In this document: positions 16,282 to 25,613 of the stretch, piece after piece
Position numbering within the stretch: the stretch's first letter is position 1
How the letters are laid out: every line of letters begins with the position of its first letter
Source of the DNA: Mucilaginibacter pallidiroseus
GTDB taxonomy: Bacteria; Bacteroidota; Bacteroidia; Sphingobacteriales; Sphingobacteriaceae
DNA: 64,000 bases
NCBI RefSeq assembly: GCF_007846085.1
Contig: NZ_VOEJ01000006.1
Location: forward strand, 124,001-188,000
Direction: 5' to 3'
Made by a program: the position numbers and the translations under genes
The notes under the pieces: model-generated
What the model was told of the DNA's origin: nothing
Databases searched by the model: none
Seen by the model: the letters and a program-made list of their open reading frames with translations, nothing else

Positions 16282-18762
16282 TTAGCTTACCACCACAACA
16301 GGTGCGTCTTTAGTCTTTACCGTCAAATCAAGCGGGTTCGATACCGTTTCGTCAAGCAGGGCAAGCTTTATCACATCGCGCATATCAGTTACGTAATTAA
16401 ACTGCATGTCTTTGATGTAATCTTCTTTAATCTCAAGGATATCCTTTTGGTTTGATCTGCAAAGAATAATCTCTTTAATATTGGCCCTTTTAGCTGCCAA
16501 TATCTTTTCCTTAATGCCACCTACCGGCAATACACGGCCACGCAAAGTGATTTCGCCCGTCATGGCAAGGTTAGCTTTCACCTTGCGTTGTGTAAAGACA
16601 GATACGAGTGCAGTAAGCATGGTAATTCCTGCCGAAGGGCCATCTTTTGGCGTTGCACCGGCAGGCACGTGTACATGCACATCCCATTGCTCAAATAATT
16701 TTGCATTGATGTTAAATTCGGCAGCGTGGGCACGCAGGTAAGCAAGGGCTATGGTAACCGACTCCTTCATCACGTCGCCAAGGCTACCTGTAAGGGTAAG
16801 TTTGCCGTTACCGGGGCTCAGGCTCGCTTCTATATACAAAATATCCCCACCTACCGATGTCCATGCAAGGCCTGTTACCACACCGGCAGTATCATTGCCT
16901 TCGTAAAGGTCCTTATCAAAAATAGGGGCGCCCAATATTTTCTCAACGTCTTTTTTAGAAACGGTGGTGTTGTATTCCTCCTCCATGGCGATGCTTTTGG
17001 CGATGCCGCGTACAACCGAACCGATCTTCTTTTCCAATGAGCGCACGCCCGATTCGCGGGTGTACTCATCAACCACCTTTTCTAAAACATCATTTTTTAC
17101 AACAATGTCTTTCGGGCCAAGGCCGTGTGCCTCGCGTTGTTTCGGCAGCAGGTGACGTTTGGCTATCTCAACCTTTTCTTCAATGGTGTAGCCGTTTACC
17201 TCGATGATCTCCATCCTGTCGAGCAAAGCGGGTTGAATGGTACTTAACGAATTGGCCGTTGCAATAAACATCACGTTTGATAAATCAAAATCCATCTCCA
17301 CGTAATGGTCGTAAAAAGTGCTGTTCTGTTCCGGATCAAGCACCTCAAGCAAGGCTGACGATGGGTCGCCGCGGAAGTCGTTTCCTACTTTATCAATCTC
17401 ATCCAATATAAATACAGGGTTGGCTGCGCCAGCCTTTTTTACCGATTGGATAATACGGCCCGGCATTGCACCAATGTATGTTTTGCGGTGCCCGCGTATC
17501 TCGGCTTCGTCACGCACGCCACCAAGTGCCATGCGCACATACTTACGACCCAGTGCTTTGGCTATTGATTTACCCAATGATGTTTTGCCCACACCCGGAG
17601 GGCCAACCAGGCAAAGGATAGGGGCCTTCATATCATGCTTGAGTTTAAGCACAGCCAGGTATTCTATAATACGCTGTTTAACCTTATCAAGCCCAAAGTG
17701 GTCTTTATCTAAAACCTTTTGTGCACGCTTTAGGTCAAAATTGTCTTTTGTAAATTCATTCCATGGCAGGTCAAGCAATAATTCAAGGTAGTTGATTTGT
17801 ACCGAGTAATCTGCCGCTGCGGGGTTTATGCGGGTTAGTTTTTCAAGCTCTTTATTGAAGTGCTCCTTTACTTCTTTGGCCCACTTTTTAGTTGCCGAAC
17901 GTTTGCGCAGGTTTTCTATTTCCAGATCGGGCGTGGTGCCACCCAGCTCTTCCTGTATGGTTTTAAGCTGTTGGTTTAAGAAATAATCGCGCTGTTGCTT
18001 ATCCAAATCTACACGTACTTTCGTCTGGATCTGATTTTTTAGTTCCAGCATTTGCAGGTCAAGCGTTAAATGCTCAAGCACCATATTAATACGGTCGCGC
18101 AGGGCCGGGGTTTCCAGCAATGCCTGCTTGGCAGCCATATCGGCATTCATGTTTGATGATATAAAGTTGATCAAAAATGAAGTGCTTTCAATATTACGAA
18201 TAGCAATGCCAGCTTCGCTGGGTATATTAGGAGATAGTTGTATGATGCTCATGGCCATATCCTTCACAGAGGATACCATGGCCTTAAATTCTTTATCTTC
18301 TTTTCCTTTTTTATCTAAAAATGGCTCAACGGTAGCTTTTATATAAGGCTCGGTTTGTACCTCTTCTTTTAAAACAATACGTTTTTTGCCCTGCAATATC
18401 ACGGTTGTGTTTCCATCCGGCATTTGCAGCATTTTTACGATAAGTGCAACGGTACCTACTTTGTGTAATTGGTCAAAAGACGGGTCCTCTATGCTTACGT
18501 CCTGTTGCGCAACAACACCAATAAGACGGCTGCTTTTGTTAGCGTCGCGAATTAATTTAATTGATTTATCGCGGCCTACCGTGATTGGAATTACCACTCC
18601 GGGAAACAGCACTGTGTTGCGTAGGGGAAGTATAGGTAATGTATCTGGAACCTGCTCATTATTCATTTCCTCCTCATCCTCTGATGACATCAGTGGGAAA
18701 AATTCGGAATCTTCATTTATAGCGGGCATAGTATTTTTAAAATCAAATGGATCGTAACTCAT
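16282..18762 (-). CDS. lon: ATP-dependent protease Lon
   Basis: An 826-residue cytosolic AAA+ serine protease that degrades misfolded and regulatory proteins. Order of domains: an N-terminal Lon substrate domain (PILPLRNTVLFPGVVIP at about residues 43-59), an AAA+ module with Walker A GPPGVGKTS and Walker B VFILDEIDK, and the C-terminal protease domain with catalytic Ser710 in PKDGPSAGITM and catalytic Lys in PVGGIKEKILAA. Full length. A TATATTTG element lies about 95 bp upstream of the ATG. Confidence 0.97.
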   Translation of the reverse strand: MSYDPFDFKNTMPAINEDSEFFPLMSSEDEEEMNNEQVPDTLPILPLRNTVLFPGVVIPITVGRDKSIKLIRDANKSSRLIGVVAQQDVSIEDPSFDQLHKVGTVALIVKMLQMPDGNTTVILQGKKRIVLKEEVQTEPYIKATVEPFLDKKGKEDKEFKAMVSSVKDMAMSIIQLSPNIPSEAGIAIRNIESTSFLINFISSNMNADMAAKQALLETPALRDRINMVLEHLTLDLQMLELKNQIQTKVRVDLDKQQRDYFLNQQLKTIQEELGGTTPDLEIENLRKRSATKKWAKEVKEHFNKELEKLTRINPAAADYSVQINYLELLLDLPWNEFTKDNFDLKRAQKVLDKDHFGLDKVKQRIIEYLAVLKLKHDMKAPILCLVGPPGVGKTSLGKSIAKALGRKYVRMALGGVRDEAEIRGHRKTYIGAMPGRIIQSVKKAGAANPVFILDEIDKVGNDFRGDPSSALLEVLDPEQNSTFYDHYVEMDFDLSNVMFIATANSLSTIQPALLDRMEIIEVNGYTIEEKVEIAKRHLLPKQREAHGLGPKDIVVKNDVLEKVVDEYTRESGVRSLEKKIGSVVRGIAKSIAMEEEYNTTVSKKDVEKILGAPIFDKDLYEGNDTAGVVTGLAWTSVGGDILYIEASLSPGNGKLTLTGSLGDVMKESVTIALAYLRAHAAEFNINAKLFEQWDVHVHVPAGATPKDGPSAGITMLTALVSVFTQRKVKANLAMTGEITLRGRVLPVGGIKEKILAAKRANIKEIILCRSNQKDILEIKEDYIKDMQFNYVTDMRDVIKLALLDETVSNPLDLTVKTKDAPVVVVS

Positions 18763-19172
18763 TAATTACCTTTTTTGTGTTGATAGCAAGCGCCATTATG
18801 GCAGGGCTAAAGCGATGAGCCCGTATACGAACAGCTTTACTATCAATTTGAATTATACAAATATACAGTTTCAACAGCCGTGCCAATATGGATGTTAATT
18901 AGTTTTAAGTGTTGTGTATGTATATAAATGGTTGATATTATGCGTTTTATGTGGTTTTTCACACCGTCAATATTTAAACATGCCCTTTAACTTAGTGTGA
19001 AAAAAAGTCAGCAAAGGACGAAGTTAAGCGCAGAGAAAAAATTTAAAACGTTGTAAATGAGTGAATGAAGAACAATGTTTACATTTTATTGAAGAAAATA
19101 TCGCTACCATATAATAATTTACGCCTTTGTTAGTTTATGTATTGTTAACGGTAATACCCTTTATACTACTGC
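18763..19172. other. 410-bp gap between divergent lon and TPR genes
   Basis: No gene or repeat is supported here. The only signal is a possible lon promoter at 18858-18887. No CIRCE-like inverted repeat or riboswitch was recognised. Confidence 0.5.
18858..18887 (-). promoter_or_regulatory. Candidate lon promoter
   Basis: On the minus strand TATATTTG (18865-18858) fits the -7 consensus TAnnTTTG; ATTGG at 18887-18883 is a weak -33 box at slightly short spacing. A transcript would have a leader of about 90 nt. Confidence 0.35.
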
Positions 19173-19796
19173 ATGAAGCTGTCGGCTATTATTTCCCTTA
19201 TCATTTTTACATCTGTCGAATCATTGTCGGCCCAGAACGCTTATGTGCGCCTTGGCCAGCAAGCATTTATGGATGGTAATTTTAAGGCCGCCGTGAAACA
19301 GCTGGAAAAGGCTTGCATGGTTGATACTACCAATGCCAATGCATACTGGATGTTAGGTTATTCCTATTACCACAGCGAAAACTATCGTAAATCAATTGCT
19401 GCCTTTACCAAAGTGATATTTATCAACCCGGTAGATGCCACCGCATATTACTATCGCGCGCGTGCCAAGGGCTTTTTAGGTAAAGATACCTACCTGTCAC
19501 CTTCTGAACGTGAGAGACACCTGTTAGGCGCAATTTTCGATTTAACTAAAGCCGTAGCTATCGATCCGGGAGAAGCTATAAAATGCTACCAAACAAGGGG
19601 TATTGCTTATCGTGAATATGGCGTGTTTAAATTAGCGCCGGGCGCAACCTTTGATAAGGTGCGTGGCATTAATTCGTTAAAAGCTTCGGTTGCTGATCTT
19701 GAGAAGGTGTTACAGAATAATCCTGATAGGTCAGATATTTCTTCGCTTATCGAGCTATCAAAAGAGAAGCTGGCTACCGCAACCGGCCACCATTAA
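19173..19796 (+). CDS. Exported TPR-repeat protein
   Basis: A 207-residue protein with a signal peptide (MKLSAIISLIIFTSVESLSA) followed by about three tetratricopeptide repeats. The repeat pattern is clear in ANAYWMLGYSYYHSENYRKS and ATAYYYRARAKGF, the second continuing to DLTKAVAIDPGEA. TPR arrays mediate protein-protein contacts; the partner is unknown. A single gene facing away from lon and converging on the lipoprotein gene at 19805, 8 bp away. Confidence 0.78.
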   Translation: MKLSAIISLIIFTSVESLSAQNAYVRLGQQAFMDGNFKAAVKQLEKACMVDTTNANAYWMLGYSYYHSENYRKSIAAFTKVIFINPVDATAYYYRARAKGFLGKDTYLSPSERERHLLGAIFDLTKAVAIDPGEAIKCYQTRGIAYREYGVFKLAPGATFDKVRGINSLKASVADLEKVLQNNPDRSDISSLIELSKEKLATATGHH

Positions 19797-19804
19797 TATC
19801 TTTT

Positions 19805-20356
19805 TTAAAACTTTCCTTTTATTTCGTAACTGTTAGCACCAATAACTTTTACCGTTTGGATTTTATTGATGATGTAGCAGGAGTCGGGATAATAACTCAA
19901 TCGTTCCGAGGTGTTGTAAAGCAGGTTTTTTGTATCGTTTACAACAACTACCCCCGTAACTTTGCCATCTTTTTTGCTGATAACCACTTCGCGGGTTTTA
20001 AGCTCGGGTAGTTTGGCTTTATAAGTAACTGTGTTAGCCGATGAATCGATGCTGTAGCTGGATTTCCAGGCGGGTTTGTTAATGTCACTCTCGGTAAATG
20101 AGCTTAGCTCACGCTCCCAATTACCAATGGAAAGCCGTTTGCTTTCGGTGGTGCCATTGTGCTTTACGCTTTTATTCACCAAAGGGTTTTGTGCCTGTAG
20201 CTTATCGGCCTGGGTCTTAAAATATTCTTTTATATCAAAGTATTTAAGCTCGGCACCAGTTTCTTTTATCTCGGGTTTACAGGCGTATCCGCAGCAGAGC
20301 AGCAGGGACAGGCCTGTAAACGAGACGTATTTTTTTAACGGTTTATACCAATACAT
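19805..20356 (-). CDS. Hypothetical lipoprotein
   Basis: A 183-residue protein with a hydrophobic N-terminus ending in a Cys (GLSLLLCCGYACKPE), consistent with a lipoprotein signal, so it is probably membrane-anchored. The rest is polar and lysine-rich with beta-strand character (REVVISKKDGKVTGVVVV). No family is recognised. Its start overlaps the end of gpmI by 14 bp, so it is probably translated from the gpmI transcript. Confidence 0.65.
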   Translation of the reverse strand: MYWYKPLKKYVSFTGLSLLLCCGYACKPEIKETGAELKYFDIKEYFKTQADKLQAQNPLVNKSVKHNGTTESKRLSIGNWERELSSFTESDINKPAWKSSYSIDSSANTVTYKAKLPELKTREVVISKKDGKVTGVVVVNDTKNLLYNTSERLSYYPDSCYIINKIQTVKVIGANSYEIKGKF

Positions 20357-21866
20357 TACCGGTCATTTCTGCAGGTATCTGCACGCCCAATATCTGTAAT
20401 ACGGTAGGGGCGATATCGCCTAATTTACCATCTTTAACAGCTTTTACATCATTATCAATAACAATGCAAGGCACCAGGTTGGTAGTATGAGCCGTATTAG
20501 GCGATCCGTCTTCATTAATCATGTAATCGGCATTACCGTGATCAGCAATGATGATGAAAGAGTACCCGTTTTTTAAACCGGCTTCAACCACAGCCTGGGT
20601 GCAGGCGTCAGCAGTTTCGGCAGCTTTAACAACAGCTTCGAACACACCTGTGTGGCCAACCATATCCGTATTGGCAAAGTTAAGGCATACAAAATCTGGC
20701 CAGCCGGCTTCCAACTCGGGGATAATGGCGTCACGTATACCTTCGGCACTCATTTCGGGTTGAAGATCATAAGTGGCCACTTTTGGCGATGGTACTAACA
20801 AGCGCTTTTCGTTCTCGAACTCTTTTTCGCGGCCACCCGAGAAAAAGAATGTTACGTGCGGATACTTCTCTGTCTCAGCAATACGGATCTGTTTTTTACC
20901 GGCGCTCTCCAAAACTTCGCCCAATGTTTGGCTCAAGTCATCCTTACGGAAAACCACCTTTACATTTTTAAAGGTATCATCGTACGATGTCATGGTAACA
21001 TAGTCGATATTCAAAGGCTTCATATCATACTCCGGAAATTCCTTCTGGGTTAAAGCCTGTGATATTTCACGACCCCTGTCTGTACGGAAGTTGAAGCAGA
21101 TAACCACGTCGCCATCTTTTATAACAGCAACAGGGCTGCCATCTTCGTCAACCTTTACAATAGGTTTGATAAATTCGTCGGTTACACCCTCGTTGTATGA
21201 TTGTTGTATAGATGCCAGTATATCATTAGTATGTGCGCCCTGGCCTTTAACCATCAGGTCGTATGCCAGCTTAACGCGCTCCCATCGATTGTCGCGGTCC
21301 ATAGCGTAGTAACGGCCAATGGCTGATGCCAACCTAACGGGCGAATCGGCAATGTGGTGTTCAAGTTCGCTTATAAAACCATGGCCCGAGTTTGGGTCGG
21401 TATCACGGCCATCTAAAAATGCGTGTACAAAAACGCGCTGCAGGTTAAGTTGCTTGGCAGCATCTGTAAGCCCCTTAACGTGGTTAATGTGTGCATGTAC
21501 GCCGCCATCGCTCACAAGGCCAATTAAATGCAGATCTTTATCATTCTCTTTAGCATAGTTGAAAGCGCTTAAAAGGGTTTCGTTCTGCGTAAACTCGTTA
21601 TCAGTAACGGCTTTGTTTATGCGGCCAAGCTCCTGGTAAACTACGCGGCCGGCGCCCAAATTCATGTGGCCAACTTCGGAGTTACCCATCTGTCCCTCGG
21701 GCAAACCTACGGCCAGGCCCGATGCCTCAAGTTTTGAGTTGGGATATTTTTGCAGTATGCTGTCAAAAAACGGCGTGTTTGCCGCCACAATAGCGTTCGA
21801 ATCGTCGTTACGGCCATATCCCCAACCGTCAAGGATAATTAAAGCGAGTTTTTTGTTATTTTCCAC
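20343..21866 (-). CDS. gpmI: 2,3-bisphosphoglycerate-independent phosphoglycerate mutase
   Basis: Cytosolic glycolytic enzyme interconverting 3- and 2-phosphoglycerate, using two manganese ions and a phosphoserine intermediate. The 507-residue protein starts ENNKKLALIILDGWGYG with the metal-binding Asp; the catalytic Ser is in GQMGNSEVGHMNLGAGR, and DGRDTDP, RDNRWER and ADHGNADYM are further metal and substrate blocks. The frame is open to an ATG at 21896, but a GTG at 21866 fits the family N-terminus, and a TATATTTG box ends 4 nt before it, upstream of which the ATG would not be transcribed. Confidence 0.94.
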   Translation of the reverse strand: MENNKKLALIILDGWGYGRNDDSNAIVAANTPFFDSILQKYPNSKLEASGLAVGLPEGQMGNSEVGHMNLGAGRVVYQELGRINKAVTDNEFTQNETLLSAFNYAKENDKDLHLIGLVSDGGVHAHINHVKGLTDAAKQLNLQRVFVHAFLDGRDTDPNSGHGFISELEHHIADSPVRLASAIGRYYAMDRDNRWERVKLAYDLMVKGQGAHTNDILASIQQSYNEGVTDEFIKPIVKVDEDGSPVAVIKDGDVVICFNFRTDRGREISQALTQKEFPEYDMKPLNIDYVTMTSYDDTFKNVKVVFRKDDLSQTLGEVLESAGKKQIRIAETEKYPHVTFFFSGGREKEFENEKRLLVPSPKVATYDLQPEMSAEGIRDAIIPELEAGWPDFVCLNFANTDMVGHTGVFEAVVKAAETADACTQAVVEAGLKNGYSFIIIADHGNADYMINEDGSPNTAHTTNLVPCIVIDNDVKAVKDGKLGDIAPTVLQILGVQIPAEMTGNVLV

Positions 21867-21870
21867 GTTG

Positions 21871-21878
21871 CAAATATA
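21871..21878 (-). promoter_or_regulatory. -7 element directly upstream of gpmI GTG start
   Basis: Read on the minus strand this is TATATTTG, ending 4 nt before the GTG at 21866. It predicts a leaderless mRNA and argues against the ATG at 21896. Confidence 0.5.
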
Positions 21879-21962
21879 AAACCACAGTTTAAACATTAAA
21901 GCTTATACCCTGTTATTTTTTGTGCAACTATTGCGTATTTTGTTTGTCTATTACATACAGTT

Positions 21963-22355
21963 ATGAAACCGAGGTACACAACATTGATATTGCTGCTGCT
22001 AATGCCTGCCATTACAATGGCTGGGCCTATTGACAAGGTTGCCGAACTGATTAAGCAGGGAAACACGCATGCCATTGCGCAGTTTTTTGCGGCCAGCCTT
22101 GATGTTAGCATCATGGACAATGCCAATGTTTACTCGAAACAACAGGCTGAGTTGGTGCTTGATAAATTTTTTAAAGAAAACAAGCCGCAGGCGGTTAAAA
22201 TTATTCACCGGGTTAACTCCAACTCCAGCTACAATTATGCCGTTTTAACCATGCTTACCGATAAGGGAAAGTACCGGATTGCTTTTACACTAAAGGGTAC
22301 GGGTGAAGCAATGCAAATGATAGAACTACGTATAGAAACGGAAAAACCTAATTAG
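21963..22355 (+). CDS. DUF4783 domain exported protein
   Basis: A 130-residue protein with signal peptide (MKPRYTTLILLLLMPAITMA) and a DUF4783 domain of NTF2-like shape (about residues 22-125), with IDKVAELIKQGNTHAIAQFF and DNANVYSKQQAELVLDKFF as the recognisable parts. Function unknown. In Bacteroidota this family commonly precedes nadC, as here (45 bp gap, same strand), but the reason for the link is not known. Confidence 0.8.
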   Translation: MKPRYTTLILLLLMPAITMAGPIDKVAELIKQGNTHAIAQFFAASLDVSIMDNANVYSKQQAELVLDKFFKENKPQAVKIIHRVNSNSSYNYAVLTMLTDKGKYRIAFTLKGTGEAMQMIELRIETEKPN

Positions 22356-22399
22356 TCGGCAATTGTTCTTACTTTTGAGGCCTACTTACGAATAAGGAT

Positions 22400-23248
22400 T
22401 TGAACAAGGAACTTTTACACCAATTTATAGTATCGGCATTAAGTGAAGACGTTGGCGACGGCGACCATACTTCATTAGCAACTATACCCGCCGGTAAGCA
22501 AGGCAAAGCAAAATTATTAGTTAAGGACAACGGCATACTTGCCGGTGTTGAACTGGCACGCGAAATTTTTGCCGTGGTTGATCCGGCTTTAACGCTTGAA
22601 GTGTATCTTAACGACGGTGATAAGGTTAAATATGGCGATGTAGCTTTCGAGGTAACCGGCGATGCACGCAGTATACTTACTGCCGAGCGCCTTGTGCTTA
22701 ACTGCATGCAGCGCATGAGTGGCATAGCCACCAAAACCCATGATATAGTAAAACTATTGGCAGGCACAAACACCAAGGTGCTAGACACGCGCAAAACCAC
22801 ACCGGGCCTGCGTTACCTCGAGAAATGGGCTGTGCGTATTGGCGGCGGCACCAACCACCGGTTTGGATTGTATGACATGATCCTGATTAAGGATAATCAT
22901 GTTGACTACTCGGGAGGAATAAGACAGGCTATTGAAAATGCAAAGGTTTATTTGAAAGAAACCAACAAAGACCTGGCTATTGAGATTGAGGTGCGCAACA
23001 TCGAAGAACTTGAGCAGGTAATACAAACCGGCGGTGTGCAGCGCATTTTAATTGATAACTTTAATTTTGATGACCTGCGCCAGGCTGTTAAAATAATTGA
23101 GGGAAGATATATTACCGAAGCATCGGGCGGCATAACTATCGATAACATCCGTGATTACGCAGATTGTGGTGTAGATTATATATCTGTAGGGGCGCTTACC
23201 CACTCGGTAAAAAGTTTGGATTTAAGCTTAAAAGCCGTTAAATTATAA
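22400..23248 (+). CDS. nadC: Nicotinate-nucleotide diphosphorylase (carboxylating)
   Basis: NadC converts quinolinate and PRPP to nicotinate mononucleotide in de novo NAD synthesis. The 282-residue protein has the family blocks SEDVGDGDHTS, AERLVLNCMQRMSGIAT, LDTRKTTPGLRYLEKWAV, GGGTNHRFGLYDMILIKDNH and EASGGI. The only plausible start is TTG at 22400: the frame has a stop at 22376 and no ATG or GTG before the conserved N-terminus. A TACTTTTG box lies at 22370-22377. Confidence 0.95.
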   Translation: MNKELLHQFIVSALSEDVGDGDHTSLATIPAGKQGKAKLLVKDNGILAGVELAREIFAVVDPALTLEVYLNDGDKVKYGDVAFEVTGDARSILTAERLVLNCMQRMSGIATKTHDIVKLLAGTNTKVLDTRKTTPGLRYLEKWAVRIGGGTNHRFGLYDMILIKDNHVDYSGGIRQAIENAKVYLKETNKDLAIEIEVRNIEELEQVIQTGGVQRILIDNFNFDDLRQAVKIIEGRYITEASGGITIDNIRDYADCGVDYISVGALTHSVKSLDLSLKAVKL

Positions 23249-23296
23249 TAATTATATTGCGTTAGTATAACATCAATTTAATATTATTGCAGGCAG

Positions 23297-23944
23297 ATGC
23301 TATCAATCTACTCGATTTCGGCGCTTATTCTTGCTTATCTCTTTGGATCAATCCCCACAGCCGTGTGGATTGGACAGGCTTTTTACAATGTTGACGTAAG
23401 GGAATACGGAAGTGGTAATGCAGGCGCAACCAACACCTTCAGGGTGCTGGGTAAAAAGGCCGGCATACCCGTAATGCTGCTCGATATTTTAAAAGGGTGG
23501 ACAGCTACCAATCTTGCTTATGTTATAGGCGTATCCACAACGGGGCCATATAATTCTGTAGCATTTGTAAATTATGAACTTGCTTTGGGTATAGCCGCTG
23601 TAATGGGCCATTTGTTCCCGGTGTTTGCGGGGTTTAGGGGCGGTAAAGGTATAGCTACTCTTTTTGGAATGATATTAGCTATAAACCTGCCGGCTGCTTT
23701 GCTTTGCGTTTGCGTATTTATTGTAACGCTGCTAATAACACGGTATGTATCATTAAGCTCCATACTGGCAGGTTTTACATATCCGCTGGGTGTAACATTT
23801 GTTTTCCCTGTGTATATAAAATCGGTCATCATCTATGGCATGTGTATATGTGTACTTATACTTGTTACGCATCAAAAAAATATAGAACGTTTACTAAAGG
23901 GCAAAGAGTCAAAAGTTAACTTATTTAAAAAGAAAACCGCCTGA
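23297..23944 (+). CDS. plsY: Acyl-phosphate:glycerol-3-phosphate acyltransferase
   Basis: PlsY is an inner-membrane enzyme that acylates glycerol-3-phosphate from acyl phosphate, starting phospholipid synthesis. The 215-residue protein has five hydrophobic helices and the three family motifs: LFGSIPTAVW near the N-terminus, REYGSGNAGATNTFRVLGKKAG, and GHLFPVFAGFRGGKGIAT. Follows nadC by 48 bp and precedes the M48 peptidase by 9 bp, probably in one transcript. Confidence 0.95.
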   Translation: MLSIYSISALILAYLFGSIPTAVWIGQAFYNVDVREYGSGNAGATNTFRVLGKKAGIPVMLLDILKGWTATNLAYVIGVSTTGPYNSVAFVNYELALGIAAVMGHLFPVFAGFRGGKGIATLFGMILAINLPAALLCVCVFIVTLLITRYVSLSSILAGFTYPLGVTFVFPVYIKSVIIYGMCICVLILVTHQKNIERLLKGKESKVNLFKKKTA

Positions 23945-23953
23945 CTTAACACC

Positions 23954-24757
23954 ATGAAACACCTAAAACTATTTGCTGCTACGGCTATCGCCTCGGTAGC
24001 TTTGTACGCGTGCTCAACTGTGCCGCTAACAGGTCGTTCACAACTAAGCCTTGTTAGTGACGACCAAATTAATCCGGCTGCCGCCGCAAGCTATCAGCAA
24101 TTATTATCGAGCCCATCAACCAAAGTAATCAATTCAGGTACCGACGCTCAACGTGTAAAACGTATTGGCGGGCAACTTGCCTCCGCTATTGAGCAGTATC
24201 TACGGTCAAACGGTTACGCCGATCAGTACAAATTTAACTGGGAATTTAACTTGATACAAAGCCCTGAGGTAAATGCATTTTGTATGCCTGGGGGTAAAGT
24301 AGCTGTTTACAGCGGTTTGCTTCCGGTTGCAAAAACTGATGCCGGTTTAGCCGTGGTAATGGGCCATGAAATTGGCCACGCAATTGCACGCCACTCTGCC
24401 GAGCGTATGTCGCAAGAGTTGGCTTTGCAGGCTGGAGGTAGCGCCGTAGGCGCTGCAACAGGTAATAAATCTGCCGTGACCCAGGCACTTGTTAGCCAGT
24501 TGTATGGCGTAACAGGCCAATTAGCTTTATTAAAATATTCACGCAGCCAGGAATCAGAAGCCGACAGATTAGGCCTTACCTTTATGGCAATGGCCGGTTA
24601 CAACCCAAATGAGGCTGTTGGTTTTTGGCAACGTATGGCAGCCCAAAATAAAGGCGGAGCGCCGCCAGAGTTTTTAAGCACCCACCCAAGTGATGCAACC
24701 CGTATAGCTAATTTGCAAAAGCTTATACCGGAAGCAATGAAATATTACAAAAGATAA
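23954..24757 (+). CDS. M48-family metallopeptidase lipoprotein
   Basis: A 267-residue zinc peptidase of the M48 family, related to the catalytic domain of BepA/LoiP. The N-terminus ends in a lipobox-like ALYACST, so it is probably a periplasmic lipoprotein. The zinc site is GHEIGHAIARH (HExxH) with the third ligand in ESEADRLGL, and there is a conserved STHPSDATRI block. A role in outer-membrane protein quality control is inferred from the family. Ends a likely DUF4783-nadC-plsY-M48 transcript, followed by a strong terminator. Confidence 0.9.
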   Translation: MKHLKLFAATAIASVALYACSTVPLTGRSQLSLVSDDQINPAAAASYQQLLSSPSTKVINSGTDAQRVKRIGGQLASAIEQYLRSNGYADQYKFNWEFNLIQSPEVNAFCMPGGKVAVYSGLLPVAKTDAGLAVVMGHEIGHAIARHSAERMSQELALQAGGSAVGAATGNKSAVTQALVSQLYGVTGQLALLKYSRSQESEADRLGLTFMAMAGYNPNEAVGFWQRMAAQNKGGAPPEFLSTHPSDATRIANLQKLIPEAMKYYKR

Positions 24758-24773
24758 TCTAATCTATAATATT

Positions 24774-24803
24774 AAACGGCCGCTAAACAGCGGCCGTTTT
24801 TGT
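24774..24803 (+). terminator. Intrinsic terminator after the M48 peptidase gene
   Basis: Stem AAACGGCCGCT/AGCGGCCGTTT with a 4-nt loop followed by T residues. Confidence 0.88.
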
Positions 24804-24838
24804 TTCGAACCAATTTTTGCAAATGCTGTTATTGCTAC

Positions 24839-25612
24839 ATGGCCACATCTAAATCGCGCTTTTTAACTGCACAATGGCGCAACCTTGTAATGCTGAACTA
24901 CGAGGTTGATCCCGAAATACTAAAACCCTATTTACCGGCTTTTACCGAGATTGACTTTTGGGAGGGCAAGGCACTTGTTAGTATGGTGGGCTTTTTATTT
25001 AAAGAAACGAAAGTGTTAGGTGTAAAATGGCCGTGGCATGTAAACTTTGAGGAAGTGAACCTGCGGTTTTACGTGCGCCATTTTGATGGTAAGCAATGGA
25101 AGCGTGGTGCCGTATTTGTAAGCGAGATTGTACCCAAGCCGGTAATCGTGCTTATTGCCAATAATTTGTATAAAGAACATTACCGTGCATTGCCCATGCG
25201 ACACTCTATTAGTAAACAGGGTCGCGACCAGACAAATTTTTTATACGAATGGAAGCTAAACGGCAGATGGAATAAGTTAGGAGCAACCGTTCGTAACAGC
25301 TTGACGCCTATTATAGCGGGAAGCCAGGAAGAGTTTATATTTGAACATTACTGGGGTTACAACAGGCTTACAGATAGTAAAACCATGCAATATGAGGTTG
25401 AGCATGTAGCCTGGCAAATAGCCGAAGTTACCGATTATGTTTTTGAAGCTGATATTGCAGCGCTTTACGGTAAGGCATTTGTACCGTATTTAAGCAAACA
25501 ACCATATTCGGCCTATTGGGCCAGCGGATCGGACATTGCAGTAAGGATTGCGGATAAATTGTTGTTTGCACCGGTGCTGCCGGATGCTATGACCGAAGAT
25601 GTAGCGAATTAG
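24839..25612 (+). CDS. DUF2071 (YqjF-like) protein
   Basis: A 257-residue protein of the DUF2071/YqjF family, function unknown. Recognisable parts are RFLTAQWRNLVMLNYEVDPE at the start, LKPYLPAFTEIDFWEGKALVSMVGF (here residues ~25-49, given as LKPYLPAFTE and GKALVSMVGF), EVNLRFYVRH and PYSAYWASGSDI near the end. No signal peptide. The frame opens at 24800, but ATG at 24839 (MATSKSRFL) fits the family and lies after the terminator. Converges on pabB with a 1-bp gap. Confidence 0.82.
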   Translation: MATSKSRFLTAQWRNLVMLNYEVDPEILKPYLPAFTEIDFWEGKALVSMVGFLFKETKVLGVKWPWHVNFEEVNLRFYVRHFDGKQWKRGAVFVSEIVPKPVIVLIANNLYKEHYRALPMRHSISKQGRDQTNFLYEWKLNGRWNKLGATVRNSLTPIIAGSQEEFIFEHYWGYNRLTDSKTMQYEVEHVAWQIAEVTDYVFEADIAALYGKAFVPYLSKQPYSAYWASGSDIAVRIADKLLFAPVLPDAMTEDVAN

Positions 25613-25613
25613 C

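Noticed and set aside
17318..17791. 157-codon open frame antisense to lon
   Set aside because: It mirrors the AAA+ region of lon in a shifted frame and has no conserved domain; the same holds for long antisense frames inside the TonB receptor (3303-3746), purA, gpmI and relA.
18763..19172. Heat-shock operator (CIRCE) upstream of lon
   Set aside because: No TTAGCACTC-type inverted repeat is present in the gap.
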